Part shown: positions 1 through 4,990 of the stretch, in pieces
How the letters are laid out: each line of letters opens with the position of its first letter
How positions within the stretch are numbered: position 1 is the first letter of the stretch
Assembly (NCBI GenBank): GCA_020848665.1
Contig: JADLHR010000495.1
Location: 1-5,754 of the forward strand
Reading direction: 5' to 3'
Source: Anaerolineae bacterium
GTDB taxonomy: Bacteria > Chloroflexota > Anaerolineae > Aggregatilineales > Aggregatilineaceae
Length of the DNA: 5,754 bases
Position numbers and translations under genes: made by a program
The notes under the pieces: generated by a model
Database searches by the model: none
Told to the model about the DNA's origin: nothing
The model's input: the letters and a program-made list of their open reading frames with translations, nothing else

Positions 1-37
1 ATTTATGTCTTCGCCTGCCCGCTCGCCACGATTTGTG

Positions 38-67
38 TCGTCACATCAGTCCTAACGAATCTATAAT
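38..67 (+). promoter_or_regulatory. Candidate sigma70-type promoter
   Basis: A perfect TATAAT hexamer lies at 62-67. The best -35 candidate is TCGTCA at 38-43 (4 of 6 matches to TTGACA) with an 18-base spacer. Transcription would start near 74-75, giving a 5' leader of about 190 bases before the deacetylase gene. The -10 match is exact but the -35 is weak, and a TATAAT in a region of about 50% GC can arise by chance. Confidence 0.35.
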
Positions 68-78
68 CTCAAATAGTT

Positions 79-117
79 CGCAGGTGGGGCCTTCGAGCGA
101 AGTTTTCTTTACCTGCG
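79..117 (+). repeat. Nested inverted repeat in the leader
   Basis: The outer arms CGCAGGT (79-85) and ACCTGCG (111-117) are perfectly complementary over 7 bp. Between them lies a second dyad, CTTCG (91-95) and CGAAG (98-102), followed directly by TTTTCTTT (103-110). In RNA this would fold as a stem containing a smaller stem. The inner part alone resembles a short, weak intrinsic terminator whose T-run sits just before the outer 3' arm. It lies just downstream of the TATAAT box, so it would be near the 5' end of a transcript from that promoter. Confidence 0.45.
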
Positions 118-129
118 TAGTGATCCTGC

Positions 130-139
130 TCGTATACGA
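130..139. promoter_or_regulatory. 10-bp perfect palindrome, possible operator
   Basis: TCGTATACGA is a perfect 10-bp palindrome in the region upstream of the deacetylase gene. Such a site could bind a dimeric regulator, but it is short, single-copy in the window as far as I can see, and matches no operator I recognise. Confidence 0.2.
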
Positions 140-162
140 CCGTCAGGCAGTTTGTTATTGAT

Positions 163-169
163 AAGGAGG
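163..169 (+). other. Orphan Shine-Dalgarno-like sequence
   Basis: AAGGAGG is a full-strength match to the anti-Shine-Dalgarno complement. No ATG, GTG or TTG follows at usable spacing; the only nearby rare-start possibility (ATT at 172) hits a TAG after four codons. It is therefore not evidence for a gene, though it could be a ribosome standby or leader site, or chance. Confidence 0.25.
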
Positions 170-251
170 CTATTATCGCGCTTTAGATCAGACTGTTGCG
201 GCTGGAAGTCATTTCGCACTCGACGACGCTGGCTGTAGTGAGTTCTGGCAC

Positions 252-256
252 AGGAG
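252..256 (+). promoter_or_regulatory. Ribosome binding site of the deacetylase gene
   Basis: AGGAG lies 9 bases before the ATG at 266. This supports that start, as does the signal peptide that begins exactly at this methionine. Confidence 0.7.
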
Positions 257-265
257 CTGCAAGAA

Positions 266-2527
266 ATGAAATACTTGCCACGCATTGTACTGAGCATTCT
301 GCTTGTCGCTACCTTTCTCGTTGCTACACCGCTTGCTTTTGCTCAGGGCGACCAGCCTGTACCCAAAACCGCAACTTCGGCGGACGCTGTGAAAGTAGAT
401 CTGCTGTTCGTCGGCGCGCACCCGGACGACGAGTCTACGGCGATGGCGACGCTAACGCGCTATGTACTGGATGGCGGCGCACGCGCGGCGGTGATTACCG
501 CGACGCGCGGCGAAGGCGGTGGCAACGCCATCGGGCGCGAGCTAGGCCCGTCACTCGGCATCCTGCGCGACTACGAGGAGCGCCAGTCGCTGGGGATGCT
601 CGGCATCGACCAGCTTTACCATCTCGACGAGATCGACTGGGCGTACACCACCAGCGCGACCGCGACCGAGCTGGCCTGGGGCTATGAAGATCCGCTTGGG
701 AAGCTGGTGCGCTATGTGCGCGTGCTGAAGCCCGAAGTCATGATCACGATGAACCCGTCGCCGCGTGGGCACGGGCATCACCAGTACGCCGCCAAGCTGG
801 CGACCGAGGCGTTTTTCCTCGCCGGCGATCCTGCGGCATTCCCGGAGCAGCTTGAAGAAGAGTTTATCGAGCCGTGGCAGCCTAAGAAGCTGTACTACGC
901 GCTGGCTTACGGCGCCGCTGGCCTGTCGCCGAGCATCACCATCCCGACCAACGAGTTCTCACCATCCCGTTTTGCGACCTATGCCGAGCTGGTCAGCGTG
1001 GCGCTGGGCCAGTATCGCAGCCAGGGGTTCAGCGCGACGCTGCCGCCTTCTGGCTGGCGCCTTAATCCCGAATCCTTCACGCTGGCCGCCTCCATCCTGC
1101 CGATGCCGGAAGCCGAGAGCAGCCTGCTCGAAGGCATCAAGACCGGCGTCGATCACGCTCCGGCGGGCATCGAGCTAGAGCTGACGCCATCGACCTTCTA
1201 CGTCAGCCAGGGCGCCGAGATGACGCTTGACATAGAGCTGCGCAACAACAGCGACATTGACCTGTCGGGCGTATCGCTCAGCCTGAGCGCGCCTGAAGGC
1301 TGGACCGTCAGCGAAGCGTCGGCGCCGGTGGATGTTCCGGTCGGCGGCTCTGCCAGCCAGACCTTCACGGTAAGCGTCCCGGCGGATGCTAACGTCACCG
1401 AGATGCAGACCCTGACGGGGCGCTTCGACGCATCTGACCCCGATGGCGCGCCAAGCTACGCCAGCGGTCGGACGCTGGTTCAGGTCACACCGCCGGTTGC
1501 GGTCGAGCTAAAGCCGATTGAAGCGGTGCAGATCTTCCGCGAGTGGACGCAGCGCAACAACGTCCAGCACCTGATCCGCCTGGTGCCTGCCGAGATCGCA
1601 GTCGGTGCGGGCGAGACAGACGCGATCCCGGTCATGCTGAACAACCGCTCAGACGCGGACCATGACGTGACCGTCAGCCTCTCGCTGTCCTCGCCGGACA
1701 TCACGCTCGACACGCCAGAGCAGACCGTGACGGTCCCGGCGGGCGAGACGGTAACAGCGGACTTCATGGCGACCGTTCCTGCCGATATGGCGCAGGGCCA
1801 GTTTGACGTGACCGTCAACGCGACCTATGACGACTACGATCTGACAGATGTGGGCGTCGTCCAGGTTGTCCCGTCGATCACCGCCCCGGCGATGGCGACC
1901 GCACCGGCGATCGATGGCGACCTGAGCGAGTACGCCGGTCTGGAAAGCTACGCGATCCCACACACCAACATCTGGGAAGGCGAGACGACCGACGAGGCCG
2001 ACCTGACCGGCTCGTTCAGCGTCGCCTATGACGACCAGTTCCTGTACGTCGCGGTCGATGTGGTGGACGACACCGTCGTGTCGAACATTGCGCCGAACGA
2101 CGTGAAGGGCCACTGGCGCAGCGACTCGGTTGAGATCACGGTTGACCCGGCCGGAGCAGGCGTCAGCGAAAACACGCTGACCACCTTCAAGACTGGCATC
2201 TTCCCCTTCGACACCGAGGGGAACGTCCAGGCCGAGCGCGACGCCGACGCCAATCAGGGCGTGATCAGCGTGACCGCGCCGGATATGCAGGTGGCGTCCA
2301 GCCGGACCGACCAGGGCTACGCGCTTGAAGTGGCGATCCCCTGGAACGCCGTACCGGGCGAGGTTGCTGCGGGCGACACGATCGGTTTCAACATCCTGAT
2401 CTACGACTGCGACAAGGCCGACGCCGCGCTCGGTGAGAACTGCAATGAAGCGCGCACGGCGTGGAGCGCCTGGGATTCAATCCAGGGCCTGCCGCGCCTG
2501 TGGGGGCATCTGACGCTGGCCGAGTAG
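266..2527 (+). CDS. Secreted PIG-L/LmbE-family deacetylase with two NEW3-like domains and a C-terminal CBM9-like domain
   Basis: The 753-residue product starts with a Sec signal peptide (about residues 1-26, ending AFA before QGD, no lipobox). Residues about 44-260 form a PIG-L/LmbE domain: AHPDDE at 51-56 (H52 and D55 are the expected zinc ligands, D54 the likely base), TRGEGG at 80-85, the R/E-rich helix around 101-113, and the second metal motif GHGHHQ at 168-173. Family members are zinc-dependent hydrolases that remove acetyl groups from N-acetylglucosamine-type substrates. Two NEW3-like beta-sandwich repeats follow (about 305-408, with APEGW at 342-346, and 438-536). A CBM9/DOMON-like domain spans about 545-752 (AIDGDLSEY, VAYDDQFLYVAVDV, DSVEITVD). 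The only two cysteines, C715 and C726, are in that last domain and could form a disulphide. PIG-L proteins are commonly 200-300 residues, so this is an extended extracellular, probably glycan-binding form. The substrate is unknown. A carbohydrate ABC importer follows after 136 bases. Confidence 0.88.
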   Translation: MKYLPRIVLSILLVATFLVATPLAFAQGDQPVPKTATSADAVKVDLLFVGAHPDDESTAMATLTRYVLDGGARAAVITATRGEGGGNAIGRELGPSLGILRDYEERQSLGMLGIDQLYHLDEIDWAYTTSATATELAWGYEDPLGKLVRYVRVLKPEVMITMNPSPRGHGHHQYAAKLATEAFFLAGDPAAFPEQLEEEFIEPWQPKKLYYALAYGAAGLSPSITIPTNEFSPSRFATYAELVSVALGQYRSQGFSATLPPSGWRLNPESFTLAASILPMPEAESSLLEGIKTGVDHAPAGIELELTPSTFYVSQGAEMTLDIELRNNSDIDLSGVSLSLSAPEGWTVSEASAPVDVPVGGSASQTFTVSVPADANVTEMQTLTGRFDASDPDGAPSYASGRTLVQVTPPVAVELKPIEAVQIFREWTQRNNVQHLIRLVPAEIAVGAGETDAIPVMLNNRSDADHDVTVSLSLSSPDITLDTPEQTVTVPAGETVTADFMATVPADMAQGQFDVTVNATYDDYDLTDVGVVQVVPSITAPAMATAPAIDGDLSEYAGLESYAIPHTNIWEGETTDEADLTGSFSVAYDDQFLYVAVDVVDDTVVSNIAPNDVKGHWRSDSVEITVDPAGAGVSENTLTTFKTGIFPFDTEGNVQAERDADANQGVISVTAPDMQVASSRTDQGYALEVAIPWNAVPGEVAAGDTIGFNILIYDCDKADAALGENCNEARTAWSAWDSIQGLPRLWGHLTLAE

Positions 2528-2556
2528 ATCGGCCAGGCCGCCAAGGGCTATCAAGC

Positions 2557-2585
2557 GGGGCCTCGCCTGGTTGAGGCGAGGCTTC
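2557..2585 (+). terminator. Strong hairpin after the deacetylase gene, possible terminator
   Basis: GCCTCGCCT (2560-2568) and AGGCGAGGC (2574-2582) are a perfect 9-bp dyad around a 5-base GGTTG loop. Two G-U pairs and one G-C pair can extend the stem to 2557-2585. There is no T-run after it (TTCCGCC follows), so it is not a classical intrinsic terminator. It could terminate weakly, protect the 3' end of the upstream mRNA, or act with Rho. Confidence 0.55.
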
Positions 2586-2602
2586 CGCCTTCGCGCTACA
2601 AT
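2571..2602 (+). promoter_or_regulatory. Weak candidate promoter for the ABC importer
   Basis: TACAAT at 2597-2602 matches the -10 consensus in 5 of 6 positions. The nearest -35-like hexamer is TTGAGG at 2571-2576 (4 of 6), but the 20-base spacer is longer than normal and the hexamer sits inside the preceding hairpin. The placement of two dyads around and after the -10 box is what makes it worth noting. Confidence 0.25.
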
Positions 2603-2613
2603 ACAGGTAGCGC
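2593..2613. repeat. 21-bp inverted repeat over the putative -10 box
   Basis: GCGCTAC (2593-2599) and GTAGCGC (2607-2613) are perfect 7-bp arms separated by 7 bases. The TACAAT box straddles the left arm and loop. It can be read as a DNA operator for a dimeric repressor or as a second RNA hairpin after the one at 2557-2585. Confidence 0.45.
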
Positions 2614-2629
2614 ATTCATCGCGTGAATG
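2613..2629. promoter_or_regulatory. Inverted repeat, possible operator upstream of the binding-protein gene
   Basis: CATTCA (2613-2618) and TGAATG (2624-2629) are perfect 6-bp arms around TCGCG, sharing one base with the preceding dyad. The two dyad centres (2603 and 2621) are 18 bp apart. If TACAAT at 2597 is a -10 box, this dyad would lie just past the transcription start, a typical repressor position for sugar-uptake operons. No regulator gene is visible in the window. Confidence 0.35.
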
Positions 2630-2650
2630 TGTGTCATTCTATTTACAGCG

Positions 2651-2655
2651 AGGAG
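2651..2655 (+). promoter_or_regulatory. Ribosome binding site of the binding-protein gene
   Basis: AGGAG is 8 bases before the ATG at 2664. It decides the start: the adjacent in-frame TTG at 2661 would be only 5 bases away, and longer in-frame extensions would put non-signal sequence ahead of the signal peptide. Confidence 0.7.
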
Positions 2656-2663
2656 TCGTCTTG

Positions 2664-3944
2664 ATGAAAAACGCACGCAATCTCATTACGCTTGCGCTCG
2701 TGGCCGTCCTGCTGGCGGCCCTGGCGCCGGCCGGCGCCCAGGAGGAAGTCACCCTTGTCGTCTGGGACAACTGGACGCGTGACGCCGAGCAGGCCATGAT
2801 CGAGCAGCTCAACGCCGAATTCGAGGAGGCCCACCCCGGCGTCACGATCCAGCGGGAAGCGTATGACACCTCGGACCTGACCTCCATTCTGCCGCTGGCC
2901 CTCTCTGAGGCTTCTGGCCCGGATGTCGCCATGATCAACCAGGGGTACACCGGCATGGGCGCGCTGGTCGAGGCCGGGCTGCTGCTCCCGCTGGACAGCT
3001 ACGCCGAGCAGTACGGCTGGGGTGAGCGCTATGCGGAGGGCCTGCACGCTCGCAACCGCTTCACCGAAGACGGCAAGACCTTCGGCGAAGGCAACCTCTA
3101 CGGCGTTTCGACTACGGCGGAAGTCGTCGGCGTCTACTATTGGGAAGATGACTTCGCCGACCTGGGCCTGAGCATCCCAACGACCTTCGACGAGTTCGAA
3201 GCGGTGGTCAAGGCGCTCAAGGACGCGGGCAAGACCCCGATCGTCTTCGGCAGCCTGGACGGCTGGCCGGCGATCCACACCTGGGGCGCGATCGAGCACG
3301 CCTACGCGACCCCGCAAGAGATCGACGATTTCATCTATCGCCGCGAGGGTGGCACGTTCGACACCGAGGCCAACCTGAAGGCCGCGCAGAAGATGGTCGA
3401 GTGGATCGGCGCCGGGTACTTCTCGCCGGGCTTCGAAGGCATGGACTACGACAACCAGACCTTCAGCGCGTTCCTCAACCACGAAGGCTCGATGTGGATC
3501 ACCGGGTCATGGATGACCGGCAGCATCACGGCGGATCTGGGCGAAGAGGGAATCGGTTTCTTCCTCGTGCCGTCGGCTCTGCCGGACGCGCCGCCCTACT
3601 CAATCGGCGGCGTCGGCCTGGCCTACGGCATCCGCGCCACGAGCGAGCATCCCGATCTGGCCGCCGCCTACATCGATCTGGTGACTGGCCCGCGCGCCGC
3701 CGAGCTGCTGTTTGAAAACGGCTTCCTACCGGCAGCCGCCGTTGATCCGGCCCTGCTGACCGAAGGATCGTTGACGGCGGATGTCGTCAACGCCTGGAAC
3801 ACGATCAGCACCCAGGACGCCGTCGGACATTACCTGGACTGGACGATGCCCGATATCGCCGCCGACATTCAGGAGTTGATGGCGGGCCAGGTGACCCCGG
3901 AGGAATTCGTCCAGAACGTCGAAGCGGATTACACTGCTCAGTAG
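2664..3944 (+). CDS. Extracellular solute-binding protein of a CUT1-type carbohydrate ABC transporter
   Basis: The 426-residue product is the receptor that captures the substrate outside the membrane and delivers it to the permeases encoded just downstream. Residues 1-25 are a Sec signal peptide (K2, R5, a hydrophobic core, then AGA before Q26). The mature protein has the family 1 binding-protein pattern: a first strand LVVWDNW (31-37), helix AEQAMIEQLNAEFEEAHPGV (41-60), GPDVAMIN (85-92), YGVSTTAEVVGVYYW (146-160), IPTTFDEFEAVVKALKDAGKTPI (171-193), and the substrate-pocket region MWITGSWM (277-284). Length and aromatic residues in the cleft (W34, W37, W160, W201, W207, W278, W283) fit an oligosaccharide or sugar binder; the exact ligand cannot be read. 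There is no cysteine anywhere, so it is not a lipoprotein, and how it stays near the membrane is unclear. The gene is followed by a terminator-like hairpin, which should make it the best expressed gene of the importer. Confidence 0.9.
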   Translation: MKNARNLITLALVAVLLAALAPAGAQEEVTLVVWDNWTRDAEQAMIEQLNAEFEEAHPGVTIQREAYDTSDLTSILPLALSEASGPDVAMINQGYTGMGALVEAGLLLPLDSYAEQYGWGERYAEGLHARNRFTEDGKTFGEGNLYGVSTTAEVVGVYYWEDDFADLGLSIPTTFDEFEAVVKALKDAGKTPIVFGSLDGWPAIHTWGAIEHAYATPQEIDDFIYRREGGTFDTEANLKAAQKMVEWIGAGYFSPGFEGMDYDNQTFSAFLNHEGSMWITGSWMTGSITADLGEEGIGFFLVPSALPDAPPYSIGGVGLAYGIRATSEHPDLAAAYIDLVTGPRAAELLFENGFLPAAAVDPALLTEGSLTADVVNAWNTISTQDAVGHYLDWTMPDIAADIQELMAGQVTPEEFVQNVEADYTAQ

Positions 3945-3956
3945 CGCGCAGCGCGC

Positions 3957-4031
3957 CTTACCGAGCGACCAGGGGGCTTGCCAACCGGCCAGCCCCCTTT
4001 CTTCAGGCGCAAGGAAGTCGCTCGCGGTAAG
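3957..4031 (+). repeat. Long-range inverted repeat enclosing the terminator hairpin
   Basis: CTTACC-GAGCGAC (3957-3969) can pair with GTCGCTC-GC-GGTAAG (4017-4031): 13 base pairs with a single 2-base bulge (4024-4025). The 47 bases between contain the hairpin at 3971-3998. In RNA this would be a stem carrying an inner stem, in the gap between binding-protein and permease genes. Just before it, GCGCGC-A-GCGCGC spans 3944-3956. Confidence 0.6.
3971..4003 (+). terminator. Intrinsic terminator-type hairpin between binding protein and permease
   Basis: AGGGGGCT (3971-3978) pairs perfectly with AGCCCCCT (3991-3998). After one mismatch, GCC (3980-3982) and GGC (3987-3989) add three pairs around an AACC loop. 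A short T-rich run follows (TTTCTT, 3998-4003). It lies 27 bases after the binding-protein stop. Because the permease genes continue in the same direction without a clear promoter, partial read-through with higher binding-protein than permease expression is the likely effect. Confidence 0.7.
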
Positions 4032-4067
4032 ATAAACGACACATTTTGCACCAGGGCAATCGAGCAC

Positions 4068-4988
4068 ATGAAGAAAACACTTCTGAGGGCGCGCTTCGAT
4101 AATCCGCCTTACATCCGCCCCTACCACGCTTATCTGTTCATTCTGCCCGGCCTGATGATCTATGCCCTGTTCGTGCTGTGGCCGATCCTCAGCACCGCGC
4201 GCTACAGCCTGTACAACTGGACCGGTTTCAGCGAGCCAGTCTTCATCGGCTTCGATAACTATCGCGAGCTGTGGCGCGACGACGATTTCTGGCTGGCGCT
4301 GCAACACAATGCCTTCTTCGTCATCTTCTTCAGCATCCTGCCGATCATGCTCGCCCTGTTCCTGACCTCGCTGATGACGCGCGGGCGGCTGCGCGGAATG
4401 GCGATCTTCCGCTCCGGGCTGTTCATCCCGCAGGTTATGAGTTCGGTCGTGATCGGCATCATCTGGCGCTGGCTGTTCGCCTACGACGGACCGATCAACG
4501 AGTTCCTGATTCTGATCGGGCTGGAAAGCTGGGTGCGGCCCTGGCTCGGCGATTTCACCTACGCGCGCTACGCGGTTGGCAGCGTCGGGACGTGGGTGCA
4601 GTACGGGCTGTGCATGGTGCTGTTCATCGCGGGCGCGCAGTCGATTAACGAGGACCTCTACGACGCGGCGCGCGTGGCCGGGGCGAACGCCTGGCAGGAG
4701 TTTCGTTATGTCACGCTGCCCGGCCTCAGCCAGCAGATTCTGGTCGCCTTCGTGCTGACCTTTATCGCGGCCTTGCGCGCGTTCGACCTGGTCTTCGTGC
4801 TGACACGCAGCGGCGGCCCTGGCAAGGAGACGATCGTCACCAGTATTCTGATCTACCAGCAAGCGTTCCAGCGCAACCGCGCGGGGTACGCCTCCGCGAT
4901 GGCGCTGGTGCTGTCGGTCATCATCGTGAGCGTTTCGGCGCTCGTGATCCGCCTGCAAGCGCGCAGGGACGAAGGACAGGCCGCCTGA
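4068..4988 (+). CDS. Carbohydrate ABC transporter permease, MalF/UgpA type
   Basis: The 306-residue inner-membrane protein forms half of the translocation channel. Six hydrophobic segments can be seen at about residues 22-43, 82-104, 116-136, 168-190, 222-244 and 277-296, matching the six-helix CUT1 permeases and lacking the large extra loop of E. coli MalF. The EAA loop that docks on the ATPase is at about 195-219 (EDLYDAARVAGANAWQEF, then RYVTLPGL), with the usual DAA and G205. The TRSGGPGKET stretch (246-255) is also typical. ATG at 4068 is chosen because the protein then begins with the normal short basic N-terminus; the longer in-frame reading from TTG 3978 starts inside the terminator hairpin. 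The Shine-Dalgarno is poor (AGGG, about 11 bases upstream), consistent with lower expression than the binding protein. The stop overlaps the next gene's start. Confidence 0.9.
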   Translation: MKKTLLRARFDNPPYIRPYHAYLFILPGLMIYALFVLWPILSTARYSLYNWTGFSEPVFIGFDNYRELWRDDDFWLALQHNAFFVIFFSILPIMLALFLTSLMTRGRLRGMAIFRSGLFIPQVMSSVVIGIIWRWLFAYDGPINEFLILIGLESWVRPWLGDFTYARYAVGSVGTWVQYGLCMVLFIAGAQSINEDLYDAARVAGANAWQEFRYVTLPGLSQQILVAFVLTFIAALRAFDLVFVLTRSGGPGKETIVTSILIYQQAFQRNRAGYASAMALVLSVIIVSVSALVIRLQARRDEGQAA

Positions 4989-4990
4989 TG
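4972..4990 (+). promoter_or_regulatory. Translational coupling site between the two permease genes
   Basis: The stop TGA (4986-4988) and the start ATG (4988-4990) share one base (TGATG). AAGGA at 4972-4976 is 11 bases before the ATG. Ribosomes finishing the first permease can restart on the second, which suits subunits needed in a 1:1 ratio. Confidence 0.7.

Larger units (their letters stand above)
1..265. other. Upstream non-coding region / putative long leader
   Basis: No gene can be supported here. The stretch is visibly poorer in G+C (about half) than the genes that follow, as expected of a regulatory region. It contains a TATAAT box, a nested inverted repeat, a 10-bp palindrome and a Shine-Dalgarno-like run, each listed separately. 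All three forward frames are open from the left edge for a short distance (stops at 53-55, 64-66 and about 161-163), so the C-terminal tail of an upstream gene could lie in the first bases. Nothing distinguishes it from chance. Confidence 0.5.

Noticed and set aside
1..66. C-terminal tail of an upstream gene (a hydrophobic 21-residue reading ending at TAA 64-66, or a 16-codon ORF from ATG 5 to TAA 53-55)
   Set aside because: Both are too short to judge, all frames look equally plausible, and one stop overlaps the TATAAT box. There is no positive evidence.
196..687. Forward open frame of about 163 codons overlapping the start of the deacetylase gene
   Set aside because: It is in another frame from the clear PIG-L gene, has an arginine-rich nonsense composition and no ribosome binding site.
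2571..2663. N-terminal extension of the binding protein from TTG at 2571
   Set aside because: The TTG sits in the loop of the intergenic hairpin. ATG at 2664 has a good ribosome binding site and begins a proper signal peptide.
2643..3482. Minus-strand open frame of about 279 codons
   Set aside because: It lies opposite the binding-protein gene, has no recognisable motif and no credible start signal; a shadow of codon usage on the other strand.
4028..4033. TAAGAT as a -10 box for a separate permease promoter
   Set aside because: No -35-like hexamer lies at a suitable distance, and the bases belong to the 3' arm of the long stem.
3978..4067. N-terminal extension of the first permease from TTG at 3978
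   Set aside because: The TTG falls inside the terminator hairpin and the added 30 residues do not resemble the family N-terminus. ATG at 4068 is better.
3726..4958. Long open frame on the minus strand (about 410 codons) opposite the end of the binding-protein gene and most of the first permease gene
   Set aside because: It is the antisense of two well-supported genes. The product is rich in His, Gln, Arg and Asp with no recognisable domain, and it crosses the terminator region. Such frames are common opposite GC-rich genes.
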